This document shows, piece by piece, positions 1 through 10,512 of a DNA stretch of 64,000 bases. The number at the start of each line of letters is the position of its first letter. Positions within the stretch are counted from its first letter, which is position 1. Both the position numbers and the translations under genes were made by a program. This DNA is from Leishmania martiniquensis (taxonomy: Eukaryota > Euglenozoa > Kinetoplastea > Trypanosomatida > Trypanosomatidae). The stretch is taken from assembly GCF_017916325.1 (NCBI RefSeq), contig NC_090161.1:769001-833000 (forward strand), in the 5' to 3' direction. The notes beneath the pieces were generated by a model. That model did no database searches, was not told the origin of the DNA, and saw only the letters and a program-made list of their open reading frames with translations.

Positions 1-3000
1 GTCAACGGCGGCCGAGGTGCACCGGCGGTGAAGAACGGCAGGGTGGTCTGCAGCGGCATCGCGGCCTACTGCCCTGATGCGGAGACGGCCAAGGCCTATT
101 TCGAGCAGGTGAAGGAGCTGCGGCGTGTTGGGGTGGCGCAGGGCATTCTCTCCGCTGCGACCGACGGCTCTCCTCTGCTACCGGATTTGGCTTGTGGCAA
201 GCAGGACGCTCACACGAGGAGAAAAGGCACCAGCGACACGGTGTTGCAGAGCAGCCAAAGTCACCGTGCGGCGGCTACCGACATGGCCGTAGACATCAGT
301 CCGCCGGCGCGAACGCTCACAGTGTACCAGTGCCAACCACTGGCTGGTGACACGATTGTCGCGAAAGGCATGTACAGCACGGTTCACGTGGCGCGGCTCT
401 CCGTTTTCACTGGGCCCCTAGAGGGGGAGGTGAGCGCCACAGTGCCGCGCCATGCACCTGCACGGCGAGGCAACACTAGCAGCGCGGCCGGCGGCGCCGG
501 CCTCTGCGACCGCTCCTCCATCAGCTTTTCAGTGGACGTGATCTCGCCGAAAAGTCACGCTTCCGGCTGCGGCAGCGCCGATATGACCTCCGTCCGGGTT
601 GCCAGCCCGGCGGAAACACCTGTTCCAACCTCGTCCCCCACAGAGACGCCGTCAGGTGCGCCCACATGCACAAATGCGGCCCACTACATCATCGCAATGA
701 AAGAGATCACTCTGTACCCCACCTGCGCCACCAGCTTTGTGCTGGAGCAAGTCTGCCTCGAGGTGCGGCGGTGGACACGGCTGTCAACGTACTGCCCGCG
801 CCTCCTTCGCTGCTATCAGCTGGAGTACTCCATTTCTGAAGGCGTCTCCATGGCGTTGCCGGAGGCGTCCTACCAGTTTTTTCCTGGACAGGCCCACAAC
901 GGCAGTGGTCGTGGCATTGGCGCGGGCAGGCTCTCTCCTTGCAGCAACCTGCCCACGGGCGGCGTTGGCCGTGCGGAGGATCACCAGAAGCCCTTTTCTC
1001 GCAGTCTACCCCATTTGTTCGCGAACTCTTCGATCCGCTCACCGAACGCCAGTTCGATCTCACAGCAGCCACAGGAGGCGCTTGGTGGCACTCCGAAGAA
1101 ACTGCGCCTGTACCTGGAGTACGCTAAGCACGGTACGCTGCGCGGGTTCCAGGTGAAGGAGATGCAGGAGCGCTTTGGTCGGCGGCGACTGCATGAGCTG
1201 ACTGCGCGCGCCTACATGCGAGATGTCCTACTGGCGCTGTTGCAGCTGCATGACGGTGGCGAGCTGCAGTACGATCTGTGCGCCAAGGCAATCTTCCTCC
1301 ACAAGCCCATCCTGAGGGTCTACCACACACACTTTCCCGCCTACATATCGGACTTGCCGACGGGCGACTTGACGAGTGTGACGTCGTCGCAGCTGACCAA
1401 GGCGCTGGGATCGCTGAACCCACCGCCGCCTCCACCGCCTCCACCGCCTCCACCGCCTCCACCGCCGCCGCTGAAGAGCGAGAGCGCGTATAATGAGCCG
1501 ATCAATGACGCTAGGTCGCTGCACTTGAGGCACCACCGTAGAAGCCCTGACGCGCGGCGGAACACCGTGTCATCCTCGGCGCAGCGCGCCAGACACCCTG
1601 TCGGCGTCGAGTCCTGCCTCACACGCAACGTTTCCTCACCGATTCCTGACACCAGTTGTGCGCTGCAGATGTCTGTGATCGATGTCCGCCCCGTTGGGAT
1701 TACCGGCACCGCAGGCGTGAGCGGTGCAGGGGCCAAGAGGGTCCTTGAGCAGCGGAATGGCAACACGGCTACGGCAGACCACGAAGCCACTCCAACGATG
1801 GATCGCGGCAACATCGCCTTCTGCGCAAGTCCGATGGATCTCGGCTCCTTCGCGTCTCCATCGTGGACACTGTCCGCCACTGAGAGCGGCTTTTTCGGGG
1901 GCCTGGGGGTCTCCACTAGCCCAGCGAAGGCGCCCGCAAGAGCAGGCAGCTCTACCGGCCGTGGTTCTCGACCGCCCAAAAGGCAAAGCAGCGCCAACAG
2001 CCTTCACGCCGCCGGCACGCCCGAGGCGGGCGGCGACGACGACGACGACGGCAGCCGCCACAACTTGCATGAGACGTACTGCCGCTACATGGATGAGTTT
2101 GAGTTCAGACCAACGGACGACGGTGACAGCCTGCCCTTCCCGTCCCCACATGACGGAGTTGGTGCCCAGGCGGATGCAGAGATGCTTGCATCGACGATAG
2201 TACCGGAGGAGTTGTCTGAGGCGCCGCGGCTGCGGGTAGTGCCGCTGCAACCCACGAGTCTCGGCGGCATCGCCATCTTGTCACCGGACCACTACGTCGT
2301 GAAGCCGATCGAAGCGCCGCGGTCAGACTTGCGCGGTCGCCTCCCCATCCTCCTCGCACCATCTAACTCTCGCGCGGCTCTCCGCGGCAGGGGCTTACAG
2401 CAACAGCGACCGGCCACCTATGGGCCAACGAGTGCTGCCGCTCCGGCGCTGGTAGCGCCATCATGTACAGGTCAGCTCTCCGTAACACGAACCCTAAGCG
2501 CTGGAACCTCCGCGGCCGATGCAGCCGGCTCGCTTGGCCGTTGCCGCGGTGGTGCTCCGCTTATCAAGCTGAACCACGCCTCACTGATTCGTCGGGCCTT
2601 GGGCTTCGCTGGCTCCGCTAAGCTGGAAGACGTTCCGGTCCACAAGTACGTGACTGTCACGCACGCGGCGCCAGAGGTGCTGCATCGTCGTCTATTCTCC
2701 CCTGAGAGCGACATCTATGCCTTTGCGATGACCTTTATCGAGCTCGTCTCAGATAGCGGCGTCATTATGGCAGACTGCCTGCCAGCAGATCTGCCCGAGC
2801 CTGTGACGCGCCGCGACAAGGAAAGGTACGATGTTCTCCTGACCAAGAACCTCAACAGCTGGTACCAGTCCCACATTCGCAACCTACCCGGGGACCGCGC
2901 CGTTCCCCGCAAAGGGCAAGAGCTGGCAGAGTCTGTATCGCCGCACACCGGGCCCATTGTGGTACCCCTTCCACCACACCTCTCTGATGAGTGCAAAAGA

Positions 3001-3219
3001 ATGTTGCAGTGGTGCTTGCAGCCCGATCCCGCGAAGCGTCCCACCGCCGCGGAGCTGCTGCGCTCTCGCTACTTTATGCTCGGTGACTGGATCGCGGTAC
3101 CGTCGGCGGTGGCAGCCGAGGACGAGGAAGTGAAACTGCCGGAAAAGCCGTGGCTCAACTCAATGAGCTTCGACGCCGCAGCGAGAGCCGCCGGCCTTCC
3201 TGCGCTCAGTGCTAAGTAA
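1..3219 (+). CDS. Protein kinase-like protein, probable pseudokinase, 5' truncated by window edge
   Basis: The frame is open from base 1 with no ATG before a GTG at 28, so the true start lies left of the window; 1072 residues are visible. A kinase fold is recognisable but broken up by inserts. A beta3-like AMKEI has its Lys at residue 234. The catalytic loop reads LQYDLCAKAIFL: the Asp (425) is kept, but HR becomes QY, the catalytic-loop Lys becomes Cys and the Asn becomes Ala. The DFG position reads HAS (859-861, in IKLNHASL). An APE motif (890-892) is followed by the C-lobe signatures SDIYAFAMTFIELV and PDPAKRPTAAELL. About 430 residues separate the catalytic loop from the DFG position, including 17 consecutive prolines (474-490) and a short Asp run. 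Losing the HRD/DFG chemistry indicates a pseudokinase that may act as a scaffold or allosteric partner. The kinase fold is fairly sure; inactivity is inferred; the family is unassigned. Confidence 0.8.
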   Translation, partial: VNGGRGAPAVKNGRVVCSGIAAYCPDAETAKAYFEQVKELRRVGVAQGILSAATDGSPLLPDLACGKQDAHTRRKGTSDTVLQSSQSHRAAATDMAVDISPPARTLTVYQCQPLAGDTIVAKGMYSTVHVARLSVFTGPLEGEVSATVPRHAPARRGNTSSAAGGAGLCDRSSISFSVDVISPKSHASGCGSADMTSVRVASPAETPVPTSSPTETPSGAPTCTNAAHYIIAMKEITLYPTCATSFVLEQVCLEVRRWTRLSTYCPRLLRCYQLEYSISEGVSMALPEASYQFFPGQAHNGSGRGIGAGRLSPCSNLPTGGVGRAEDHQKPFSRSLPHLFANSSIRSPNASSISQQPQEALGGTPKKLRLYLEYAKHGTLRGFQVKEMQERFGRRRLHELTARAYMRDVLLALLQLHDGGELQYDLCAKAIFLHKPILRVYHTHFPAYISDLPTGDLTSVTSSQLTKALGSLNPPPPPPPPPPPPPPPPPLKSESAYNEPINDARSLHLRHHRRSPDARRNTVSSSAQRARHPVGVESCLTRNVSSPIPDTSCALQMSVIDVRPVGITGTAGVSGAGAKRVLEQRNGNTATADHEATPTMDRGNIAFCASPMDLGSFASPSWTLSATESGFFGGLGVSTSPAKAPARAGSSTGRGSRPPKRQSSANSLHAAGTPEAGGDDDDDGSRHNLHETYCRYMDEFEFRPTDDGDSLPFPSPHDGVGAQADAEMLASTIVPEELSEAPRLRVVPLQPTSLGGIAILSPDHYVVKPIEAPRSDLRGRLPILLAPSNSRAALRGRGLQQQRPATYGPTSAAAPALVAPSCTGQLSVTRTLSAGTSAADAAGSLGRCRGGAPLIKLNHASLIRRALGFAGSAKLEDVPVHKYVTVTHAAPEVLHRRLFSPESDIYAFAMTFIELVSDSGVIMADCLPADLPEPVTRRDKERYDVLLTKNLNSWYQSHIRNLPGDRAVPRKGQELAESVSPHTGPIVVPLPPHLSDECKRMLQWCLQPDPAKRPTAAELLRSRYFMLGDWIAVPSAVAAEDEEVKLPEKPWLNSMSFDAAARAAGLPALSAK

Positions 3220-3389
3220 GATCGCACGAACTCGCGCCCACTTAGATTAAAGGAAGCCAATGTGTGTGTGTGGGGGGGAGGTGGAGAAGGCTCGGCTGAC
3301 GTTGGCACACCTGAGGGAGGATGGCAAAGGCAGCGTCTCGTGCGCTTCTTTTCCCCGCTCAAACTACCCAACGAATCACTGCGCGCACG

Positions 3390-3428
3390 AATATATGTAA
3401 ATATATATGTGTGTGTGTGTGCGTGTGC
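3390..3428 (+). repeat. (TA)n-(TG)n microsatellite
   Basis: An ATATAT run passes directly into a run of TG dinucleotides. The same arrangement recurs in many spacers of this window. Confidence 0.85.
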
Positions 3429-3637
3429 GGCTCTCATGCTCGCCTGGGGTTTTTTCGCCGTATTTCAATCTTTTACGCCTTGCGTGCGCCTTTCCCATTC
3501 GGTATGCGTCTGTACCTGACTGGCTGACGGGCACTTTTCCTGTTATCTTCAGTACCTCTCTGGGTCCCTCGAGCCTAATTTTCGTCCTCGCTGTGCTTGT
3601 GTACACGGGCTCATTTCGTCACGACTGCTCTGTGTCT

Positions 3638-3688
3638 CCCCCCAATCTCCCCTCCCTACGCCCTTCATAGGGAGGAGAGATTGGGGGG
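3638..3688 (+). repeat. Inverted repeat (20 bp arms, 11 nt loop)
   Basis: The arm at 3638-3657 (C6, AATCT, then a C/T run) is complementary to 3669-3688 (ending in ATTGGGGGG) at 19 of 20 positions. The loop is 3658-3668. In the transcript it would form a long stem about 420 nt after the stop codon of the pseudokinase gene. Its function is unknown. Confidence 0.8.
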
Positions 3689-3790
3689 CACGACCCGAGA
3701 ATATGCTCTCCTCTCACGTTGCCACTTCCACCACCGCTCGCTTTCCTCTCCCGACCACCGCTCGCTCGCTTCGCTTTCGAACTGCTTTCG

Positions 3791-3827
3791 TTTTTTTTTG
3801 TCTCCTTCTTCGGACGGCTGCTGAAAG
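3791..3827 (+). promoter_or_regulatory. Predicted trans-splice acceptor for the SUMO protease gene
   Basis: A T-rich polypyrimidine tract (3791-3810) is followed by an AG at 3826-3827, about 130 nt before the ATG at 3957. This is the usual trypanosomatid signal order; the exact site is inferred. Confidence 0.5.
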
Positions 3828-3956
3828 GATGCGCTGTGGCATGACCATATCAGCGGAGACGCCACACTCACGCACACAGAAGCACACGAAGAGGAATTTC
3901 TTGCTGATCCCTACACCTTCTGCGTATACAAAGCGTCAGGGACGGCGTAAGCGTGA

Positions 3957-6900
3957 ATGCCCGCGCGCAGCTCCATGATCTCACCTCTGTCAGCTCGCCA
4001 TCTTCCCGCTGCGGAGGCGTCGCCGAAGTCTTTCTCGCTCTCCTTTGCAGCAACATTCAGTACAGTCGCAGAACCTCACCCTGCACGTCGGGACTCCGAG
4101 GGTGATGTGCGCAAGCCCCTCACACCGCCCTTCAGCACACGGGCATCCACGGCAACCCTGGACATGCGAATGCAGGACCTAGCAGCGCAACCTGAACCGG
4201 TACCGTCTCCAACCAGGGCCTTCTGGCGACCCGCGCGCAGCCCGACGATCAGACCACCGCCCAATGCCCTCCTTCCTGCAAATCTCCATGGACGACGCGC
4301 TCATCTGCTCCTGGCGTCGGGCGCGGACGTGACGGGGCCTTGTGAGGCAACTACCCGCAGGCTTCCGGGATCATCAACAGCATCCTTGGCATCCGCTCAC
4401 ACCTCTGGCATGGCGACAACGCACTCGTCGACGCCGCCGCCGTATGCTCTCGTGATGGACTCTCTGGTTCGCCGCTACCGTGCCGAAGAGGACCGCCTTA
4501 GCCAGTGGCGGCAAGACGGAGGCCGCTGCCGCTCCTCTGCCCCATCACGGCATGGCGCTGTGCAGCTACGGCGCCGGTCCAGGGGCACCGAGAAAAAGGA
4601 ATGGCTCGCTCAAGCAGGATCGCGAGGCAGTGCTGATGCTGCCCTGAACGGCCACGGAGGCAGAGACACAGATAACGGTCCTCAAGGGGCGCTGGCAAGC
4701 ATAGTACAAGGCCTTGCTCTGGTGCGGGCTGTGCAATCGTGGTGGCGCAGAGGAGCGCGGCCGCGAGCGGCTGGAAAGGCGAGCAAGCGATGGCACAGAA
4801 AAACGCTTCCAGTTTCCGCAGCTGAGGTTTCAAGTGTGGGAACGCTGCGCCTCAGCGCAACGGCAGTCGCGACTGTGCTATCGTCTCCAGCCGCTGAGTC
4901 TGCGGCGCCGCGGGCGTGGATGAGCCGAGCCGGCCGCACCGTACTTGAGTGCTTCTCTCAGTCGCTGTCCCTGTCCAGCGAGCGAGGAAAGTCGGTAGTG
5001 TTGGAGCTGCTGCGGTCGGCTGACGCTGCACAGTCACGTAGTGTACAGAGTGTGGACCACGAAGACGCAGTCTACGACAGCTTGAATGAGGACCAGCAGG
5101 TGCGGGGAACAAGGATGACCGAGGCAACGGCGGCGGCAGCATCAGCCGATGTCGTCGCACCTGCCTTGTCACTGTCTTGGGCAGATGACAACGCTGCTGT
5201 GACGCACCCTCGTGAGATGGTGCTTGCACGAGACGCGGCGAGTGGCAGAGGCGGGTCCCATCAGCGGCAGCCGCCTCACGCTGAGCGGCGGGCCAGCGAT
5301 GGAGGAGATTCGGACGCCTGTATGACTTCTTCGACTTGCTCCAGTCGGGTTAGCAGCGTCTGCAGTGGGGACGGAGCTGGCCGCAGCTCGGAAGCGTTGG
5401 GTGGTGCCGAGCGCAGGCAGGAGGCGCGGCGGGTGAGCGGGCGTGGCGGAGAGGGCAGCAGCGATCTTTCGTGGTTTGGTGGCCTGCGCATGCACCGTTT
5501 GGGCAGTGCCGCAGCCTCATCTAGAGATGACGCAGAGGCTGCGTTTGGAAGCGCTCCGAGCCTGCTCGAGCGGTCGTGCGTGCGCCTCTCGCGGTGGCTG
5601 CGCCTACGGAGGCGCCGTCGCGCGGCAAAGCGCTCACAGCGCGGTGCTGGCGCGTGGTGGAAGCCGACGACAGCGGCGGACGCTGAGCCCCTTGATGCAC
5701 TCTCGGGCTTGCGATACTTGGCGGCCGCCCCACCGCCGTTTTCGACGACGGCGGAGCTGCATCGGCGCGCTGCGCAGGCCGCACCGTCACCGTGGGAGGC
5801 GGCGGTGCCGCGGACACAGGCTGACCGGGGCGATAGTGACACCACGCTCGGTAACGAAGGGGCCACTCCATGTGCCTCAGCTGTTGCCGCAGAGAGGTCC
5901 CCTCGCGCACCGATTCTGGAGCGCCTGAGGGCGGTCGTGGCGGCAGGGGCAGCGGCCTGGAACGTACAGCAGGGAGGCGTGGTGGGGCCGAAGACGTCGT
6001 TGGAGGTGCCGTCATCGGATAGTGAAGCTCCGGTAATATCCCTGGCTGCTCAGCGAAGCCGCGAGCACGCCGCCGATCTCGCGCGCCTCACGGAGAGTCT
6101 GACAATGTTGACGGAATTCGATGGAAGGGCTCCCGCCGGTGGCCGCGATGAAGTCCGTGCCCGCCGCGCCAACAGCCCTAAAGGGGTAACATGCGCGTCT
6201 CTGCTGACCGAGAACCAGGAGCAGATCGATGCAGCGGCACTGTCAAGCCCTTCAGCAAGCAAGGCGACGACGAGCGCGCTGCCCGCGTGCTCGCCATTCC
6301 GTGCGCGGCCCTTGTCCATTGTCTCAGCCGGGCAGCATCGCCGGTCGTACCACGGCGATTCAAGAAATTCTCGTGACGTGAAGCCGCACGCGTGTGGTGT
6401 GAAGGACCATCTTCACGCGGCGGAGGATGAGGCTGCTGCCGGCGCGTTTCGCAGCCTCCTGACGGACACCACACACACGCCGCACAATGTCGCGGTGCGC
6501 GAGGCGTATGAGGCCATCATGAATGAGGTATGCACTCCCCTTGCGCGGCGTGCTGTGGAAAACGCCATCGACGTAAGTCGCAGCGCGGCAGATCGCGCGC
6601 TGACACAGTGGATTGAGCGGCGGCTTATACTCGAGCTGACGCAGTCGTGCGCCAGAGAGAAGCAGGTAAGTGCGGAGGGGCGCCAATCGGCCGCGCCCTC
6701 AGCGACAACGTCGCAGCCGCTCGTCTTCACTGGTGTGACGCAACATATCCGCAGTGGTGTGCCGGTGTCGATCGAGCACCTGCGGCTGGACGGCTCTGAT
6801 CGGCAGACATTAGAATCTGTCAAAGCGCGCAGTGCGAGCGATGCCATTGCAGTGAAGTTTGACACCAGCGGCTACGATATTAGCTACAGGCAGCTCTCGT

Positions 6901-8018
6901 CCTTGGACTCCCAGTCGTGGTTGAACGACCAGGTCATCAACAACTACCTGCAGCTGCTGTGTGTGGAAGCGGAAGGCGCGGCCCACATATCGTTTCCGGC
7001 GGCCCAGCGTCGCCATCGCATTGCGTCGCTCGGCACGCACTTTTACACAACAATCGAATCCGAGTTACGCAGACGCTCTGGCGGGTCTATCGACTGTCCG
7101 CCGTGCCTGCCGCAGCTTGACTCTGGCAGCGCCGCGTTCCGCTGGCTCCGCAATCGCCAGCACTTGCTGGAGCCCTACAGTCCCTCCGATCCGCGTAGCG
7201 TGCGCGCGGTGCTAGTGCCGGTGAACATCGAGGCGCAGCACTGGGCCTTGGCGGTCTTTTATCGGGCCGACAACCGGTGGGTCATGTATGACTCTATGAG
7301 CCGATCGGGTGCCGCACGCCAGCGCGGCCATGTGATCGTTACACATCTGTCGCATGTATGGCGTGAGTGCCAGCGGCACTTCGGCATCGTACACTCTGAA
7401 GGGACAACCGCCACGGAGCACTCGCGGTCCTCTGCGGCACCAAAGTTTTCGCTGTGGGCTTCTGCATGTGTGGTTGCAGCGCCGTATGTGCCCTTCACAG
7501 ACACGCTAGGGACCAAGAGGCGATCCACCGCAGTGTCGCCTCTCGACTCCCTGGAACCGTACCACTCACTAGACCAGCTGCATCGCGCGGCGAAGCGGGT
7601 GCGCCATCAAGCGGGGCTGTTCGCGGAAGAAGCAGCGCAGACCGCGCTGCAGGTAGTCGGTGGTGGCGGCCGGACTGGTGGCATATTTGATACCACCTGC
7701 TCCGCGTCTGCTGCGCCAGTGCTACCACCGCCACCGCTCCCGCTGGCGACTGTGAAGGCGATTCCTGCTGGGCAGCTGAGTGACACGGAGGTGGAGTGGT
7801 TCACAGGCGGGTTCGACCACATTCCGCAGCAGGCGAACGGCAATGACTGCGGCGTTTTCGTGTGCCAGGCTGCGTGGTGCGTTGCTCAGGGTGTGGCGGT
7901 GAGCTTCGCCCAGTCGGATGTGGCCCGGCTGCGCGAAGTCATTCTGCTGGAGCTATTTAACAAGCAACTTCTACGGCGGTATCCAACGGCAAACACATCG
8001 TCGTCAGCCGGCGTCTGA
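3957..8018 (+). CDS. Ulp1/SENP-family SUMO-specific cysteine protease with long N-terminal extension
   Basis: This 1353-residue protein has a C48 (Ulp1) peptidase domain at about 980-1340. The domain begins with SQSWLNDQVINNYLQLL, the substrate-binding entry of the family. Catalytic residues are His1095 (EAQHWALAVF), Asp1112 (VMYDSM), Gln1292 and Cys1298 (QQANGNDCGVFVCQ). The His-to-Asp spacing of 17 equals that of yeast Ulp1 (514/531). Asp to Cys is 186 residues against about 49 in Ulp1, because of a roughly 130-residue insert. Expected activity is maturation of SUMO precursor and deconjugation of SUMO from targets. The first 950 residues are low-complexity, rich in Ser, Ala and Arg, with no recognised domain; they may give localisation or substrate choice. 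The ATG at 3957 follows a splice acceptor; an in-frame Met seven codons in is an alternative. Family and catalytic set are certain, the physiological substrate inferred. Confidence 0.95.
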   Translation: MPARSSMISPLSARHLPAAEASPKSFSLSFAATFSTVAEPHPARRDSEGDVRKPLTPPFSTRASTATLDMRMQDLAAQPEPVPSPTRAFWRPARSPTIRPPPNALLPANLHGRRAHLLLASGADVTGPCEATTRRLPGSSTASLASAHTSGMATTHSSTPPPYALVMDSLVRRYRAEEDRLSQWRQDGGRCRSSAPSRHGAVQLRRRSRGTEKKEWLAQAGSRGSADAALNGHGGRDTDNGPQGALASIVQGLALVRAVQSWWRRGARPRAAGKASKRWHRKTLPVSAAEVSSVGTLRLSATAVATVLSSPAAESAAPRAWMSRAGRTVLECFSQSLSLSSERGKSVVLELLRSADAAQSRSVQSVDHEDAVYDSLNEDQQVRGTRMTEATAAAASADVVAPALSLSWADDNAAVTHPREMVLARDAASGRGGSHQRQPPHAERRASDGGDSDACMTSSTCSSRVSSVCSGDGAGRSSEALGGAERRQEARRVSGRGGEGSSDLSWFGGLRMHRLGSAAASSRDDAEAAFGSAPSLLERSCVRLSRWLRLRRRRRAAKRSQRGAGAWWKPTTAADAEPLDALSGLRYLAAAPPPFSTTAELHRRAAQAAPSPWEAAVPRTQADRGDSDTTLGNEGATPCASAVAAERSPRAPILERLRAVVAAGAAAWNVQQGGVVGPKTSLEVPSSDSEAPVISLAAQRSREHAADLARLTESLTMLTEFDGRAPAGGRDEVRARRANSPKGVTCASLLTENQEQIDAAALSSPSASKATTSALPACSPFRARPLSIVSAGQHRRSYHGDSRNSRDVKPHACGVKDHLHAAEDEAAAGAFRSLLTDTTHTPHNVAVREAYEAIMNEVCTPLARRAVENAIDVSRSAADRALTQWIERRLILELTQSCAREKQVSAEGRQSAAPSATTSQPLVFTGVTQHIRSGVPVSIEHLRLDGSDRQTLESVKARSASDAIAVKFDTSGYDISYRQLSSLDSQSWLNDQVINNYLQLLCVEAEGAAHISFPAAQRRHRIASLGTHFYTTIESELRRRSGGSIDCPPCLPQLDSGSAAFRWLRNRQHLLEPYSPSDPRSVRAVLVPVNIEAQHWALAVFYRADNRWVMYDSMSRSGAARQRGHVIVTHLSHVWRECQRHFGIVHSEGTTATEHSRSSAAPKFSLWASACVVAAPYVPFTDTLGTKRRSTAVSPLDSLEPYHSLDQLHRAAKRVRHQAGLFAEEAAQTALQVVGGGGRTGGIFDTTCSASAAPVLPPPPLPLATVKAIPAGQLSDTEVEWFTGGFDHIPQQANGNDCGVFVCQAAWCVAQGVAVSFAQSDVARLREVILLELFNKQLLRRYPTANTSSSAGV

Positions 8019-8227
8019 CCAGGATCGTGTGGCGAGGCAGCAAGCGCGCGCGCACACACACACACGCACGATTGGCGAAAAGCCTGCGACCACTCTCTGT
8101 GACGTGAGATGGCCGGCTATGCTGGCGCTGTGAAGATTGTATGGGAGAGGGAGGCGAATCACCACAGTCGCACTATTTCCGTTTTCTCCTCATTTCCGCT
8201 TCGTTCCTCTCCTCCACCCTGGTGAAA

Positions 8228-8404
8228 GGGATGGGCTGGGGGGACCCCCCTCAGTGTGCGGGGGCATCAGGGCTTCCCTCACCGTCGCCCTTGGGGGTGT
8301 TGAGGCCGAGCAGAGCCCTCCTCCTCCTCGCCGTCCTCTGCCAATTCGGGCCCGCCCTCTGGCGGTGAGAGGGCAAGGGGGGAGAAGCTCTGATGCACGT
8401 TGCA
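8228..8404 (+). repeat. Repeat R1 copy 1, SIDER-like fragment
   Basis: This 177 bp matches 11705-11883; the last 153 bp (8252-8404) are identical, and the first part differs by a C/T change and C-run length. It begins in a GGGATGGG/GGACCCC block and stops sharply at TGCACGTTGCA. Only this 5' portion is present here. Assignment to the SIDER group of degenerate Leishmania retroposons is from general resemblance and 3' UTR location, not a database match. Confidence 0.75.
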
Positions 8405-10449
8405 TTGTACATGAGGTGAGCTCACGGAGCAACGGAGTGTCTTCTCTCTCCTGTGTGGAGCACTGCTCGTGTGTAACGCCGACGGGTACGTTGGGTAATT
8501 GTCTTTGGGCGTACGCTCTTATATCTCAGCGCGTGCGCTTTGGCGCGCTCACTGTCTCTGCAGGAGGACACGCGCATAATCAGCACATGTCAGGCAGATG
8601 TGGTTGTTCTTCTCTCCCAGCACTTTTCGGCAGTGAAGTGGATGGCCAACCTGTCGCCGACGTGGCAGAGTTGCCGATTGACAGTGAGCGGGGATATGGA
8701 AGAAGCGAAAGGAAGGAAGGGAGGGAGGGGGGAGCCGCCCACTCACCCACACGCACACGCACACACACACACGCTTACGAACGAGGGAAAGAAAAGTGGT
8801 GGAAGCGAACAGAAAAAGTGGCCGGCAAGCGACGAACCTCTTTGTATGAGTGTCACTCCTCTTCCTCCCTCGCCCCCGTCTTTGCGCCTGCCTAGCTGTG
8901 TGTGTGTGTGTGTGCTTTGTGTCTGAGGGTGCGCACTCCCACACGCGAAGGCCTCGCCCACGAACGAGCGGGCAAAGGGGACGGGAGGAGATGCCGCTGA
9001 GAGTGTGAGGTGCCTTCCTCCGTTGCCTCTGATAATCTTTTGCCTTTTCGGAGGAGGAGGAGGGGCGGCGGCGGCTTCTGCTGTTTTGGACGTCGTCTCT
9101 TCGTCTCTCATCCCCCGGCCTCTTGGAGACTTTCCTGCCCTCTTGCGTCCTTCCCAATAATACGCACTCATGCACATGCCAACGCCACAGTCGCCCTTGC
9201 TCCCATCATTGCTTTTCTTTTTCCAACACGCTCTTCCCCCTCTGTCTGCCTCGCAGTCGCGCACCTCACCCTTCCCCCACCCCTTCTGCTCTCTCTCTCC
9301 TTACGGCAACGGAGCTTGTATCGCTTTTCCTCTCGCTCCACGTCCCCCAGCCCGAAAAGAAGAGAGAGGGGCATATCGTTCCATTCTTGCAGAGGCATAA
9401 GCACGCACGCAAGCCTTTGGGCACCCAGATAAGTGCACGAGGGCGACCTTCCTCTCCCCCGATCCCAGTCCCTCTTTGTTCTCTGTCGCTGTTCGCGCTC
9501 CCTTTTTTTCTTGCTCTCAAGCGTCGCATCGACGGGGAAAAAAGGCATTATTGGAGGACGAAGCGACGGGGGCGTGGCACAAGCGCCGTGGTCAAGACCC
9601 GCTTTTTACTTCACGCCCTCCCTACACACACACACACACACACCGACACTGACACTGACACATACACCTTCCATCAAACATCAAGCGTGCGTCTTTACGG
9701 GGGCGACGGACTTCCGCTGGCGCATCAGGGCCGGGTGATCAAAGCAAGGGAAAAAAGGGCAGCCATCAAAGGGCACCTCGTGGGTACGTCAAGCAGGGTG
9801 GGCGAGAGAGAGAGCTGCGATATCACACCACAGGGGGAGACAGCAGTGCTCCATCTGCATCTGCAGCTCTGCTCCGCGAGTCTTCTCGCCGGTGTCTTCG
9901 CTTCTCTTCTTAGCATCTCCCCTCCCCTCCCCCTTATTGACCTTTCTTTTTATTTTCGCTGTTGCTGAGCGACGGCGGCGACTGGCGTCACTTCCGCAAC
10001 ACGCACCCCTGCATCACAACGGCGATCACCTGTTTTCTCTATCTTTCGTCGCGTGATAGAGAGAGCCAACGGGTGCAGCTTCCCTCTCCTTCCTCTTCCC
10101 CGACTCACACGCACACACGCATCGACCTCTTCTGCTCTCTGACATTTTCTCTCTCTCATTCTGTGTGTTCGCTGTGCACTCGCCTGGCTGTGTCTCTCGT
10201 TGCTTTGCTCACTGCGGTGTGCCCCTCCTCGGCCGCCTTTGCACATACACATACACACACATCTATATATATGTGTGTATGTGTGTGCGTATTACCCCTT
10301 TTTCTCTTCTCGACACCCCCTCTCCCCAACACCGAAATCAGAGCTTTACACACACACACAGAGTCAGCGGGCGCCTCTCGCAAAAAGGCAATCAAAAGAG
10401 GCGGACTGCTGGCGAGCACATCAGTGGGGCGGACTCGAGCCGCCCCTCC

Positions 10450-10512
10450 GCCTTCTCTATTCGCTTGCTGTCTCTCTCTTTCTGTGCCGTCGCCCCCATC
10501 TTCGCTCTGAAG
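10450..10512 (+). promoter_or_regulatory. Predicted trans-splice acceptor for tandem paralogue A
   Basis: A CT-rich tract at about 10450-10508 is followed by an AG at 10511-10512, 91 nt upstream of the ATG at 10603. A (CA)n run lies between them. Confidence 0.45.

Larger units (their letters stand above)
3220..3956 (+). other. Intergenic spacer: 3' UTR of pseudokinase gene and 5' region of SUMO protease gene
   Basis: No coding sequence is supported. The spacer contains a (TA)/(TG) microsatellite around 3390-3428, a strong imperfect hairpin at 3638-3688 and a pyrimidine-rich stretch leading to a likely splice acceptor near 3826. Confidence 0.7.

Noticed and set aside
9123..9968. 281-codon + strand frame
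   Set aside because: Translation is His-Thr, Ser-Pro and Leu low complexity created by CA and CT repeats; no domain or conserved-looking segment.
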